Assembly: GCA_017305715.1 (NCBI GenBank)
Contig: JAFKKG010000008.1
Location: forward strand, 310,001 to 374,000
Reading direction: 5' to 3'
DNA length: 64,000 nucleotides
From: Hyphomicrobiales bacterium
GTDB lineage: Bacteria > Pseudomonadota > Alphaproteobacteria > Rhizobiales > Xanthobacteraceae
Below the pieces are notes generated by a model. The model was not told the DNA's origin. It worked only from the letters and a program-made list of their open reading frames with translations, and made no database searches. Both the position numbers and the translations under genes were made by a program. This document shows positions 27,116 through 35,946 of the stretch, piece after piece (the first letter of the stretch is position 1; each line of letters opens with the position of its first letter).

Positions 27116-27134
27116 GTTATTTTTGTAACATATT

Positions 27135-28016
27135 TTACGCCCCGTCGAACCGGCGCGCCAGCGCCCCTCCCGGCTTCGGCAACGGCCCGTTTTCGTTGGT
27201 CGCATGGTCGTCAAGCCATTGTTCCGACGCTGGAAGCAGGCCGCGGTAAATTTCGCCGCAGAGCCGTCTGGCCGCCCTGCCCGGCCAGTCGCGCGGCAGC
27301 AGCGGCGTCGGCAGCAGCGGGTCGCGCAGCACCACGCGGCGGTAATGGTGGATCAAAAGGATCCGCGCGGTGAAGGCGTCGGCGTCGGAAAGAGATTCGC
27401 CGCGACGGAGCAAGGCTTGCACCGGTTCGAACGTCTTCATGAATTTCAGATAGGCGTCGGCGGTACGCTCGAGCGGCCAGCTCTCGCTGAGCAGACGCCG
27501 GCCGTTGTCGTCCTCGGCGGAGACTTCCAGGCGGATCGCGCCTGACGCCTCCTGCGGAACAGGCACGCCCGACGGGGCCACCCACACGCCCGGCAACGGA
27601 CTGCCGAAGCCTGCATTCTCCAGCGCATCGCGCGATGCGTCGCGATCCCCGCCATTGCCGATCAGCAGCAGCTCGAACCGCCCGGTCCAGTCCGACAGCG
27701 GCGGATCATAGATGTGCTTGGTGGCGGTATCGAAGGTCTGCCGCCCCTTCTTGTTCAGCCGGTAGAAACTGTTGCGGCCGACCTTGTTGCGCTCCAGCCA
27801 GCCGTCGCTCGCCAGCCGCGACATCGCGGTGCGCACCACGCCGCTGTCGATGTCGAGCGTTTGGAAAAACTCCAGCAGCGTGCCGAGCCAGACCGAGCCG
27901 CCGCGCGGCACGATGGCGTCGCCGAACACGGTGATGACGATCGATCCGGTGCGCGAGGGTTCGCGCTTGAGCTGTTCGACGATGCGGGCAAGCGGCTGCG
28001 GCATGCGCCAAGGCAT
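27135..28016 (-). CDS. paaX: PaaX-family repressor of phenylacetate catabolism
   Basis: 293 residues. The N-terminal winged helix includes [21 protein letters not shown]; the middle has the WRGVWVAP-like GVWVAPSG, and the C-terminal domain ends with [16 protein letters not shown]. PaaX binds phenylacetyl-CoA and derepresses the pathway. The start is ATG 28016; an ATG at 28004 is equally possible because neither has a clear ribosome site. It lies 88 bp upstream of paaA on the same strand. Confidence 0.9.
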   Translation of the reverse strand: MPWRMPQPLARIVEQLKREPSRTGSIVITVFGDAIVPRGGSVWLGTLLEFFQTLDIDSGVVRTAMSRLASDGWLERNKVGRNSFYRLNKKGRQTFDTATKHIYDPPLSDWTGRFELLLIGNGGDRDASRDALENAGFGSPLPGVWVAPSGVPVPQEASGAIRLEVSAEDDNGRRLLSESWPLERTADAYLKFMKTFEPVQALLRRGESLSDADAFTARILLIHHYRRVVLRDPLLPTPLLPRDWPGRAARRLCGEIYRGLLPASEQWLDDHATNENGPLPKPGGALARRFDGA

Positions 28017-28060
28017 ACCGCGTTTTTGGATTCACGAAAATGCCGGTGAGCGTGTGGCTG

Positions 28061-28182
28061 CATCCTTCGAGACGCGCGCAGAGCGCGCTGCTCAGGATGA
28101 GGTCGGGCGGATCAACACGCGGTCCCAGACCCTCATGGTGAGGAGCGCGCTCTTGCGCGCGTCTCGAACCATGCGGCCGAGG
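28061..28182. repeat. Composite CTCATCCTGAGGAGC repeat, inverted copy
   Basis: It is read in the opposite orientation to the copies at 25638 and 30465. It starts CATCCTTCGAGACGCGCG and includes GCTCAGGATGAGG, then CCCTCATGGTGAGGAGCGC and GTCTCGAACCATG. It lies upstream of paaX, after the end of the hydrolase gene transcribed on the same strand. Confidence 0.75.
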
Positions 28183-28195
28183 TCTTAGCGCGCCC

Positions 28196-28966
28196 TTACC
28201 TGTTCGGGTTCGGGTACATCAAACTGCGCCAGCCGCTGCGGTCGAACGGGGTCCATTTGCCTTCCGGCTGCGCCAGACGGTCGGCGACCGCGTAGACGAC
28301 GGCGGGGTGATGACCCATGCCGCAATGGCTGCTCTCGACCTCGATGCTTTCCGAGGTCGCGGTGGTCTGCTCCATGCAGCCCTGCCAGGCGCAGATGCCG
28401 TCGGTACGGCTGAAGATCGCGGTGGTCGGCACCGGCGGGGTGGCCGCCAGCGATCCGCCGAAACGGGCGTCTTCTTCGTCGGCGCGGCGGCCGCTGGCCA
28501 TCTCGTAGACGCGCCAGGCGTTGGTCGCCTTCGGGCCCGATGCAAACGGGCTGCCGAGCGTGATCACCGAGCGCACACGCTCCGGCATCATCTTGGCGAG
28601 CTGACGCGCATAGAGGCCGCCGAGGCTCCAGCCGACCAGGCTGACCTTGCGGCCATGCTTGTCGTTGAGCTCGTGGACGAGATCGACCATCGCATGCTGC
28701 ACGCCCTGGCGCAGACCGAGATTGCGCCCCTGGCGCCAGCCGCTGACGGCATAGCCGCGGCTTTGCAGGAAGCTGCGCAGCGGACGCGTCGAGGTGTCGG
28801 ACGCAACGAGGCCGGGCAATACCAGCACCGGATGCCCGTCGCCCTTCGGCGCCAGACTCAGGAGCGGCAAGGCACCGAGGAAAGCGCCCAACTCGGAAAT
28901 CGCGCGCCCCTCCAGAAACATCAGAGTCCTGGACGGCGGGCGAAGCGTCTGCGTGGCAACGGACAT
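28196..28966 (-). CDS. Alpha/beta hydrolase (paralogue of the gene at 41960)
   Basis: 256 residues. The nucleophile Ser114 is in GWSLGG; a likely acid is in SRTDGICAW and the catalytic His in HCGMGHHPAV. It shares long matching blocks with the hydrolase at 41960-42757 (LAPKGDGHPVL / GRKVSLVGWSLGG / RSVITLGSPFA / YAVADRLAQPEG), so the two are paralogues. The fold is lipase-like; the substrate is unknown, and a short-chain ester or PHA oligomer is only a guess. AAGGAG lies upstream of the ATG. Confidence 0.8.
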   Translation of the reverse strand: MSVATQTLRPPSRTLMFLEGRAISELGAFLGALPLLSLAPKGDGHPVLVLPGLVASDTSTRPLRSFLQSRGYAVSGWRQGRNLGLRQGVQHAMVDLVHELNDKHGRKVSLVGWSLGGLYARQLAKMMPERVRSVITLGSPFASGPKATNAWRVYEMASGRRADEEDARFGGSLAATPPVPTTAIFSRTDGICAWQGCMEQTTATSESIEVESSHCGMGHHPAVVYAVADRLAQPEGKWTPFDRSGWRSLMYPNPNR

Positions 28967-29152
28967 CTTATCTCCTTTTAGGCTTCGGTCCCTGGCGTCT
29001 CGGCGACCGGCCCCGGTTCAATGGAACATGCAACCTGGTGGAATCGTTCCGCAACGCAACATTGTTTCCTAAAAAGCTAAGGAAGCAGATTTCTTATTTC
29101 AACGGCCCACTTCACACTTGTGACAACTAAAAGCATTGACGTGATTAATTAG

Positions 29153-30439
29153 TCACACGAGCCGCAGCAAATATTCGAGCGTGTAAAGCGCCAATCCTGC
29201 AAGACCGCCGATCAGCGAGCCGTTGAAGCGGATGTATTGCAGGTCGCGGCCGATATTGATTTCGATCAGCGAAATCAGCTGCCCCATATCCCAGGATTTG
29301 ACCTGGTCGGAGATGAAGGTCGACACCCCGCTCTTCTGTTCTGCAACGACGCTGCGCAGCACCGCGACCAGACCCTGGTTGATCTCGGCGCGCATTTCGC
29401 CATCGGCGGCCAGCGCCTCGCCGGCCGTTACGAACATCCGCACGAGATATTGCTCAAGCACCTGCGTCTCGCCCGACGCACTGCGCTCGAAGAATGACCG
29501 CGCATTCTCCCAGATGTGTTGCGCGAGGCTGGTCAGTTCGGGGCGCGCCAGGAGATCGCGCTTCAGCCCCTGGATACGCTCGGCATAGACCGGATCGGTG
29601 CCGAGCCGATCGACGAAGGTCAGCACCATGCGGTCGAACTCGCCGCGGAACGGATGCTGGGGATCGCTGCGGACTTCATCGAAGAACGCGGTCGCCGACG
29701 CCACGATCTTGTTCACCAGAAACTTGTCGGCGCGGTAGAGTTTCAGCAGCGTCGGCAATTCGGCGCGGATCTTCTCGCGGATCATGGCCATGGTCTCGGC
29801 CTGCGTCATGGTCTGATGCACGCCGCGCAGGAGATCATCGAGCAGCCCCTGGTGCCGGCCTTCCTTCACAAACGTGCGCAGCGTGCCGGCGGCAAGCGGC
29901 GCCAGATCGATCGACATCAATTGCGAGGTGATGCGGCGGCTGACGAAGGTCATCAGGCCGGAGTTTTGCGTGGCCGCCACGGCTTCGGGCAGCAGCCGCA
30001 GCGCGAAGCGCGCGAGGTCCTCGCTGCGCTTGCGGTCGCGCAGCCAGTCGGCGATGAAGGCGCCGAAATCGATCTGGCGCAGCTTTGCCTCGACCGGGGC
30101 CGCTTCCAGAAAGTGCTGCTCGATGAACTCGCCGAGCTTGTCGGCGATGCGGTGCTGGTTGCCCTGGATGATCGCGGTGTGCGGGATCGGCAACCCCAAA
30201 GGCCTGCGAAACAAGGCAACCACCGCATACCAGTCCGCCAGGCCGCCGATGGTGGCCGCTTCCGCAAAGGCCGCGACGAAGCCGAACGCCGGATGGACCG
30301 GCACCAGCATCTTGGCCGCAATGAAGATCGCGAACGTTGCCGCCAGCACCAGCGTCGCCAGCAGCTTGACGCGGCGCAGCTCGGCGGCGCGCGCGGCGTC
30401 GCCGGGAGTCTCGATCACGAAGGTTGCGGGGAGCGTCAT
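29153..30439 (-). CDS. DUF445-family membrane-anchored protein
   Basis: 428 residues. Residues about 24-70 hold one or two membrane segments including the conserved ATIGGLADWYAVVALF. A long helical middle follows, and the C-terminal membrane segment ends the DUF445 family profile (GSLIGGLAGLALYTLEYLL). The function of the family is unknown. The start MTLPATF is used because ten residues read upstream fall within the neighbouring repeat. Confidence 0.85.
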   Translation of the reverse strand: MTLPATFVIETPGDAARAAELRRVKLLATLVLAATFAIFIAAKMLVPVHPAFGFVAAFAEAATIGGLADWYAVVALFRRPLGLPIPHTAIIQGNQHRIADKLGEFIEQHFLEAAPVEAKLRQIDFGAFIADWLRDRKRSEDLARFALRLLPEAVAATQNSGLMTFVSRRITSQLMSIDLAPLAAGTLRTFVKEGRHQGLLDDLLRGVHQTMTQAETMAMIREKIRAELPTLLKLYRADKFLVNKIVASATAFFDEVRSDPQHPFRGEFDRMVLTFVDRLGTDPVYAERIQGLKRDLLARPELTSLAQHIWENARSFFERSASGETQVLEQYLVRMFVTAGEALAADGEMRAEINQGLVAVLRSVVAEQKSGVSTFISDQVKSWDMGQLISLIEINIGRDLQYIRFNGSLIGGLAGLALYTLEYLLRLV

Positions 30440-30464
30440 AACGGCTTTCAGATGAACGCAGACT

Positions 30465-30570
30465 CTCATCCTGAGGAGCGGCGTCTTCGCCGCGTCTCGA
30501 AGGATGCAGGCCCCATCGTGGCCTCATGGTTCGCGACGGCGCAAGTGCGCCTCCTCACCATGAGGGTCTG
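30465..30570. repeat. Composite CTCATCCTGAGGAGC repeat
   Basis: Modules run CTCATCCTGAGGAGC, GTCTCGAAGGATG, CCTCATGGTTCGCGACGG and CTCCTCACCATGAGG. It is the same orientation and order as the copy at 25638. It lies between the phasin terminator and the start of the DUF445 gene. Confidence 0.75.
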
Positions 30571-30593
30571 GCTGATCTAGGTGGATACCCGAC

Positions 30594-30620
30594 AAAAAGA
30601 AGGCCCGCCTAAGCGGGCCT
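30594..30620 (-). terminator. Intrinsic terminator of the phasin gene
   Basis: AGGCCCGC (30601-30608) and GCGGGCCT (30613-30620) form a perfect 8-bp stem with loop CTAA. On the minus strand the stem is followed at once by TCTTTTTG. It lies 27 bp after the phasin stop and is the clearest rho-independent terminator in the window. Confidence 0.9.
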
Positions 30621-30646
30621 CCAGAAGGGCAGTTGGCTGATCGCGA

Positions 30647-31123
30647 TCAGGCGGTCTTGGAGTAGACCTTCGAGAAGTTGTCCTGCGCGGTCTTGGCGCT
30701 GTCGGCGACGAGCTTGCCGAGATACTCGGTGGTGGCCTTCGCCCGCGAGACGAACAGTTCGCCACGCGCACGGACCAGGTCCGACTGGATCTGGGCGGCT
30801 TCGCTCAGCGACTTGGCCGAAGCGAGCTTGTCGATGCCGGCGAAGAACGCTTCCGCGTCCTGATAGAGCGCCTGCTGGATGTTGCGGCTGATCTTGGCGG
30901 CCTCGGAGACCGAACCGGCAGCGGCGGTCTCGATCGCGGCGGTCACCTTCTCGGAGCCGGCGTGGAAGTCGGCGGCGCGAACCTTGGCGGTCTCGGCCTG
31001 CTTCTTCACGAACTCACGGGCGGCTTCCGGAACTTCCAGGTTCTGGAGCTTGGTGAACGCCTCGGTGACGGGCGCAAAGGCTTCCTTGACGGTGTTCAGC
31101 ACGGAAGTGGTTTCGGTGGTCAT
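30647..31123 (-). CDS. Phasin family protein
   Basis: 158 residues, almost entirely alpha-helical and rich in Ala, Lys and Glu. The pattern EAFTKLQNLEVPEAAREF and YQDAEAFFAGIDKLASAKSL is typical of alphaproteobacterial phasins, which coat PHA granules. The ATG has GGAGAG upstream. It is a single-gene unit with its own terminator, and two inverted repeats sit in its upstream region. Confidence 0.9.
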   Translation of the reverse strand: MTTETTSVLNTVKEAFAPVTEAFTKLQNLEVPEAAREFVKKQAETAKVRAADFHAGSEKVTAAIETAAAGSVSEAAKISRNIQQALYQDAEAFFAGIDKLASAKSLSEAAQIQSDLVRARGELFVSRAKATTEYLGKLVADSAKTAQDNFSKVYSKTA

Positions 31124-31214
31124 GGGGTCTCTCCATCCTCGGGTTTGAGCTATGGGCTCACCCCGTCCGGTTCGGCCCGGGGCGAGATCGTTGTGCCATA
31201 GTTAATTGTGCGGC

Positions 31215-31254
31215 GCAACATCAATGTTGCATCGCGATATCACGAATCCGTGAT
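31215..31254. promoter_or_regulatory. Two adjacent inverted repeats upstream of the phasin gene
   Basis: GCAACAT-CA-ATGTTGC at 31215-31230 and ATCACG-AATC-CGTGAT at 31239-31254 are both perfect. They lie 92-131 bp upstream of the phasin start within a 257-bp gap (31124-31380) that otherwise holds no gene. TGC/GCA-rich palindromes are used by PhaR-type regulators in related bacteria, which makes the first one a candidate site. Confidence 0.45.
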
Positions 31255-31380
31255 TGGCCCTAATGATGGGCGACCTGCTCAGGGAACCGGCAAAAGTTCC
31301 ACTTTCGTCTAATGCCGGAACGCACGCCAGAAGGCGCCGGCACCCGGCGCCCCTACATGGGGTTGCTTCGATTTTTTGCG

Positions 31381-31974
31381 CTAATGCTGGACGGCGCCCG
31401 GAACCCCGAACGCCTCCAGCTGGGCCCGGACCTGCGCCACATTATGCCCGAGCACGACGATGTCGTGTTTCCTGCCATCGACGTCCCGGACATGGTCGCG
31501 CAGCAGGGCCTCGGCCTTGAAGCCGAGGCTCTCGAACAGCGCGATCGCCGCCTGCTGGTCCACCGTCATCTGCACCGAGAGCTTTTCCAGCCCGGCCCCC
31601 AGCGCCAGCGCAAACGTCTCCTGCGACAGCGCCCGGCCGACGCCCTGCCCGCGCACGTCCTGCGACACCACCATCCGGATCTCGCCGACATGCGGCGACC
31701 AGGAATGCGGGTCGCGCACCACGGTGCCGCAACCGACCACGGTATTGCCCTTCACCGCCAACAGGCTCGTGATCTGGCCGCGGTCGATCTCGTTGACCCA
31801 GGCGGAGAGCACCTTGGGCTGGCTGATATTGCGCGGCAGGAACAGCAGATCATGCGTCGGCAGTTTTTGCGCGAAGGCCAGCACCGCGGCCTCGTCGGCG
31901 CGAGCCATCAGGCGGAATTCGATCTCGCCGGCGTCGGTCTTGACGTGGCGGGGATAGGAACGTGCTTCGCTCAT
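31381..31974 (-). CDS. GNAT-family acetyltransferase
   Basis: 197 residues. The acetyl-CoA-binding motif is VSQDVRGQGVGRALSQ (about 103-118), followed by the usual FESLGFKAEA. The start ATG overlaps the phaC-like stop (ATGA), so it is the third gene of a coupled operon with the PHA synthase pair. The substrate is unknown, and a role in regulating the synthase by acetylation is speculation. Confidence 0.85.
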   Translation of the reverse strand: MSEARSYPRHVKTDAGEIEFRLMARADEAAVLAFAQKLPTHDLLFLPRNISQPKVLSAWVNEIDRGQITSLLAVKGNTVVGCGTVVRDPHSWSPHVGEIRMVVSQDVRGQGVGRALSQETFALALGAGLEKLSVQMTVDQQAAIALFESLGFKAEALLRDHVRDVDGRKHDIVVLGHNVAQVRAQLEAFGVPGAVQH

Positions 31975-33068
31975 GTTGATCTCTTACCTAACCAGTTGTC
32001 CAGTTTCGGCCATAGCCGCTTGATCGCATTGGCGCCGGCGACGAGGCTGACGTGACCGCCCTTGAGCATCACCTCTTCCTTGTCCGATGAGCCGACCTTG
32101 GTGATCAGATGTTTGGCCGCATCATAGGGCACGATGTGGTCATGCTCGGCGACCGCGTGCAGGATCGGCACCTTGATCTCGGCGATATTGGCCGCCCGCC
32201 CGCCGACCGTCATGGTGTCGTTGTAGAGCTTGTTGTCCCACATCAAATCCTTGGTGATCGCGCGGAAGTATTCGCCGGCCAGCGGCAAGGTGTCGGAACC
32301 CCAGCGGTCCATCATCCGGTAGCCCTTGACGTATTCGTCGTTCCAGATGTTGTCCCACAACTGCACCTGGCTGAACGCGCGCGACGCCGGCCGCAGCATG
32401 TCGAAGGACGTCATGATCATGTCGCCCGGCACGTTGCCGACACTGTCCACCAGCCTGTCGACGTCGAAATAGCGGCGGTCGGAGAAATTCGAGAACAGCT
32501 TCATCTCGCGGAAATCGATCGGCGTGGTGAAGCAGATCAAATTCTTCATCGGCCCGTCATTGTGGATCGATCCGTACAGCAGCGACAGCACGCCGCCGAA
32601 GCAATAGCCGATCACGGAGACGTCCTGCTCGCCGGAATCCTGCTGCACGCGGCGGATGCAGTCCGGAATGAAGTCGAGGACGTAGTCCTCCATCCGCAGC
32701 GATTTTTCCTCCGGCTTCGGCGCGGTCCAGTCCATCATGTAGACGTCGTAGCCGCGCTTCAGCAGAAACTCGACAAAACTCTGGCCCGGGACCAGGTCGA
32801 GGATATAGCCGCGATTGGTGGTCGCCATCACGATCAGGATCGGCACGCGGTAGATCTCGTCGGCCATCGGGCGGTAATGATAGAGGTTCAGCGTGCCGCG
32901 GCTGAGCAGCACGTCCTTTGGCGTCGATCCCAGCGACGGCCCTGACGATGCGATGTATTCGACGCCCTTGATGCTGCGCTGGATGGCGCGCTGTACTTCG
33001 GACTGGATTCGCTCGGGGATGCTGGTCAGGTCGAGGCCTGGAGATTTCAGGCCAGCGCTCGCGGTCAT
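31971..33068 (-). CDS. phaC: Class III-like poly(3-hydroxyalkanoate) synthase catalytic subunit
   Basis: 365 residues, short like class III/IV synthases and unlike class I (about 580). The lipase-like box is GYCFGG with nucleophile Cys156; the Asp of EHDHIVP and the His of GGHVSLV complete the triad. NRGYILDLVPGQSFVEFLL and MMDWTAPKPEE are PhaC-specific. It polymerises hydroxyacyl-CoA with the PhaE-like partner just upstream, which it overlaps by 4 bp; its stop overlaps the GNAT start in the same way. Confidence 0.9.
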   Translation of the reverse strand: MTASAGLKSPGLDLTSIPERIQSEVQRAIQRSIKGVEYIASSGPSLGSTPKDVLLSRGTLNLYHYRPMADEIYRVPILIVMATTNRGYILDLVPGQSFVEFLLKRGYDVYMMDWTAPKPEEKSLRMEDYVLDFIPDCIRRVQQDSGEQDVSVIGYCFGGVLSLLYGSIHNDGPMKNLICFTTPIDFREMKLFSNFSDRRYFDVDRLVDSVGNVPGDMIMTSFDMLRPASRAFSQVQLWDNIWNDEYVKGYRMMDRWGSDTLPLAGEYFRAITKDLMWDNKLYNDTMTVGGRAANIAEIKVPILHAVAEHDHIVPYDAAKHLITKVGSSDKEEVMLKGGHVSLVAGANAIKRLWPKLDNWLGKRST

Positions 33069-33448
33069 TTCTTCTCTCCGTCGGCCGATGGAGGTTGCCT
33101 GGTGCGCGGCGGCCGCGGCATGCCACGGCCGCTTTCCGGCGTCAGCGAATTATGATGCACCTGTTGCAGCATCGCCTTGATCTCGTTGAGCTGGCCCTCG
33201 ATCGCCTGGATGCGCTCGGCCATACCGACCATTTGCGCGCGGCTCGGCAGGTTCATGCTGACGAGATATTTCTCCATCAGCTCGCCGAGCTGCTTCTGCG
33301 CGCCCGCCGTGACGCCGCCCACCTGATTCATCACTTTGGAGAATTCCGGCGAAGCCATCGCCTGACTGGCAAAGGAGTTGAACCCCTTCTCCATCTCCCC
33401 GATCATGGTCTGCCAGATCACGGCAGGATCATTGCCTTTGTCGGCCAT
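33065..33448 (-). CDS. Short PhaE-like synthase partner subunit
   Basis: 127 residues, predicted helical. The segment SMNLPSRAQMVGMAERIQ (about 64-81) matches the C-terminal signature of PhaE subunits, and the tail is a Pro/Arg-rich disordered stretch. Known PhaE proteins are near 350 residues and Bacillus PhaR near 200, so this is a much-reduced form. The position directly before phaC with an ATGA overlap supports a synthase-subunit role. Confidence 0.75.
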   Translation of the reverse strand: MADKGNDPAVIWQTMIGEMEKGFNSFASQAMASPEFSKVMNQVGGVTAGAQKQLGELMEKYLVSMNLPSRAQMVGMAERIQAIEGQLNEIKAMLQQVHHNSLTPESGRGMPRPPRTRQPPSADGEKK

Positions 33449-33627
33449 AGGCGCCCTCCATGTGAATACGAGCGCTTTGCCACGCCTCGAATATTATCCA
33501 CCCATACGACACCGTTGCGGCGCGCCGGTCAACCGGGCGATGGGGTTGACAGCAACAGCAAAGCCTTCTGCGATGCAGAAAACCGTGGCATACAGTTTCC
33601 ATCCGGATACCACCAAAGGACCGCACC

Positions 33628-34545
33628 GTGACGCTTGCCCATCAGCCGCCGCAGATCGCCCACGCCAACGGCATCGACATCTGCTACGAAATCTTCGGCG
33701 ACGCCGGCGCCGAACCGCTGCTCCTGATCATGGGGCTGGGCGCCCAGATGATCCATTGGGATGATGAGTTCTGCCAGCAGCTTGCCGCGCGCGGTTTTCG
33801 CGTCATCCGTTTCGACAACCGCGACATCGGCAAGTCCACGCGCATGACCGGCGGCAAGCGCCTGACGGCACTCGAACTGCTCAAGCTAAAATTCCTGAAA
33901 ATCCCGGTCGCCGCGCCCTATCGCCTGATCGACATGGCCAAGGATACCGTCGGCCTGATGGATGCGCTCGGCATCAAATCCGCGCATCTGGTCGGCGCAT
34001 CCATGGGCGGGATGATCGCCCAGGAAGTCGCGATCTCGTTCCCGGCGCGGGTACGCTCGCTGACCTCGATCATGTCGACGACGGGCAACCCCAAAGTGCC
34101 GCCGCCGACCCGGGAGGCCGCCGCCATGCTGATGGCGCCCCCGCCGTCCACCAAGGAAGAGTATTTCGAGCGGTTCGCGAAAACCTGGAAAATCCTGCGG
34201 GTCGGCTCGTTCCCGGAAGACGAGGCCAAGGACCGCTCGCGCGCCAAACGCACCTATGAGCGCGGGCTCAATCCGGCCGGCGTCGGCCGGCAACTGCGCG
34301 CGGTGCTCGCCTCCGGCAGCCGCAAGGAACGGCTCAGCGGCGTGAAGGCGCCGACGCTCGTCATTCACGGCACCGTCGATCCCTTGGTGCGCCCTGAGGG
34401 CGGCAAGGACACCGCGGCCTCAATTCCCGGCGCAAAGCTGCTGATGATCGAGGGCATGGGCCACGCGCTGCCGATCCCGATGTGGCCGCAGATCATCGAC
34501 GCCATCGACAAGCACGCCCATGGCGCGGCGGCGAAGGCGGCGTGA
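33628..34545 (+). CDS. Alpha/beta hydrolase (RdmC-like)
   Basis: 305 residues. The nucleophile is Ser125 in GASMGGM, the Asp lies in HGTVDPLV and the His in GMGHALP. The FDNRDIGKSTRM segment is typical of the RdmC-like branch of hydrolases and methylesterases. The GTG start has AAAGGA 7 bp upstream. It is divergent from the phaE-phaC operon, but no functional link is evident. Confidence 0.85.
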   Translation: MTLAHQPPQIAHANGIDICYEIFGDAGAEPLLLIMGLGAQMIHWDDEFCQQLAARGFRVIRFDNRDIGKSTRMTGGKRLTALELLKLKFLKIPVAAPYRLIDMAKDTVGLMDALGIKSAHLVGASMGGMIAQEVAISFPARVRSLTSIMSTTGNPKVPPPTREAAAMLMAPPPSTKEEYFERFAKTWKILRVGSFPEDEAKDRSRAKRTYERGLNPAGVGRQLRAVLASGSRKERLSGVKAPTLVIHGTVDPLVRPEGGKDTAASIPGAKLLMIEGMGHALPIPMWPQIIDAIDKHAHGAAAKAA

Positions 34546-34647
34546 TCGGGGTTACTTCGGGGTAACTTCGTGAGCGTCGGGTGACCTCTTCCGGCGGGCA
34601 ACGCCGGGGCCTATAGACGCATGGATGTCGCCATAGGGAGCCCGAAC

Positions 34648-35112
34648 ATGGATTCTGTTTTCCGGCCACGCGCGGCGCTGGCCGCCGCCATCCTGCTGGC
34701 TCTTGCTTCTTCCGGTGCCTTCGCCGCCTCCGAGGCGCAGCAGGAAGCCAATCGCAAAGCCGTGCTCGAATTCTACGAGAAGGGCATCAACCAGAAGGAC
34801 GCCGATGCCGCGATCGCCTATATGGGCGACCGCTACGTCCAGCACAATCCAAATGCCGCCGATGGCCCCGAGGGCTTCCGCAAATTCATTGGATTCCTGC
34901 GCGAGAAATTCCCGAACTCCCGCAGCGAGATCAAGCGCTCGTTCGTCGACGGCGATTACGTCATCGTCCACGTCCACGCCGTTCGCGAGCCCGGCACGCG
35001 CGGTAATGCCATCATCGACATCTTCAAGCTCGAGAAGGGCAAGATCGTCGAGCACTGGGACGTCACCCAGCCGATCCCCGAAAATTCCGCCAACAGCAAC
35101 ACGATGTTCTAA
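34648..35112 (+). CDS. Secreted SnoaL-like (NTF2-fold) protein
   Basis: 154 residues. A signal peptide (about 1-26, ending GAFA) is followed by a SnoaL-like domain with VLEFYEKGINQKDADAAIAY and the conserved RYVQHNP. The C-terminus FKLEKGKIVEHWDVTQPIP is standard for this family. ATG 34648 is preferred over 34621 because AGGGAG lies 7 bp upstream. Its stop overlaps that of the convergent next gene by 4 bp. Confidence 0.85.
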   Translation: MDSVFRPRAALAAAILLALASSGAFAASEAQQEANRKAVLEFYEKGINQKDADAAIAYMGDRYVQHNPNAADGPEGFRKFIGFLREKFPNSRSEIKRSFVDGDYVIVHVHAVREPGTRGNAIIDIFKLEKGKIVEHWDVTQPIPENSANSNTMF

Positions 35113-35783
35113 TCGCGTGTCGCGATCCAGATCACATGGCGCGCGCCGCCGCCTCGCCCCGTCGCGCGCACGGCAACTTCATTGACGTCGTAGCCGGCCG
35201 CGCGCAAACGCTTCGCGAACGGCGCATTAGGTCCTGACGACCAGACCGCGAGGACGCCGCCGGGCCGCAGCGCGGTGTGTGCCGCGCCCAATCCGGCCGA
35301 ACTGTAGAGCCCGTCATTGGCCTTCCGGGTCAGGCCTTCGGGGCCGTTGTCGACGTCGAGCAGAATCGCATCGAACTTGGATCGCGAGGACCGGATGATT
35401 TCGCTGACATCCACTTGCTGAATGCTGACGCGGGGATCACTCAAGCTGCCGCCAAAAATCTCCGCCATCGGACCTCGCCCCCACGCGACGACGGCCGGCA
35501 CCAGTTCGGCGACCACGATGCGGGCACCCGCCCCGAGCACCGCGAGCGCGGCGCGCAGCGTAAAGCCCATGCCCAACCCGCCGATCAGCAAATGCGGCTT
35601 CTTGTTGGCCTCCAGCTTCTTCGCAGCAAGCGTGGCGAGCGCGGCTTCGGAACCCGAGAGGCGGCTGTTCATCAGCTCGTTGGTGCCGAGCATGATGGAG
35701 AACTCCTTGCCGCGCTTCATCAGGCGGAGTTCATCCTCGGTGCCGGGAATGCGCGCGGTGTCGAGTTTTTCCCAGGGAATCAT
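35109..35783 (-). CDS. Spermidine synthase-like methyltransferase-fold protein
   Basis: 224 residues. The nucleotide-binding-type motif GGLGMGFTLRAAL near 68 and the acidic ILLDVDNGPEGL near 136 fit the spermidine synthase/SAM-methyltransferase fold. The N-terminal tetramerisation strand of true SpeE is reduced, so a putrescine aminopropyltransferase role is not supported. The start MIPWEKLD excludes the repeat upstream. It is convergent with the SnoaL gene. Confidence 0.75.
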   Translation of the reverse strand: MIPWEKLDTARIPGTEDELRLMKRGKEFSIMLGTNELMNSRLSGSEAALATLAAKKLEANKKPHLLIGGLGMGFTLRAALAVLGAGARIVVAELVPAVVAWGRGPMAEIFGGSLSDPRVSIQQVDVSEIIRSSRSKFDAILLDVDNGPEGLTRKANDGLYSSAGLGAAHTALRPGGVLAVWSSGPNAPFAKRLRAAGYDVNEVAVRATGRGGGARHVIWIATRD

Positions 35784-35810
35784 GCGGGGGCTTGTAGCAC
35801 GATTTTTTCC

Positions 35811-35941
35811 TCGTCCCGGACAAGCGAAGCGCGATCCGGGACTCATAACCACAGGCGTCAATTGTCGCGCCGGGCTGGAGCCACAGCGAATTCCAACAAC
35901 GCACATTTGTGGCTCTGGGTCCCGGCTCGAGGCCGGGACGA
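35811..35941. repeat. Intergenic repeat with TCGTCCCGG/CCGGGACGA ends
   Basis: The outer arms TCGTCCCGG (35811-35819) and CCGGGACGA (35933-35941) are exact complements. Inside are GGATCGCGCTTCG-type and CCGGCTCGAGGCCGG sub-palindromes. It follows a T-run (35802-35808) and ends 5 bp from the P450 stop, so it may help to end that transcript. Confidence 0.65.
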
Positions 35942-35946
35942 CGGCG

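Noticed and set aside
23170..30570. CRISPR array, suggested by recurring palindromes
   Set aside because: Copies are kilobases apart, differ in length and orientation, and have no regular spacers or cas genes.
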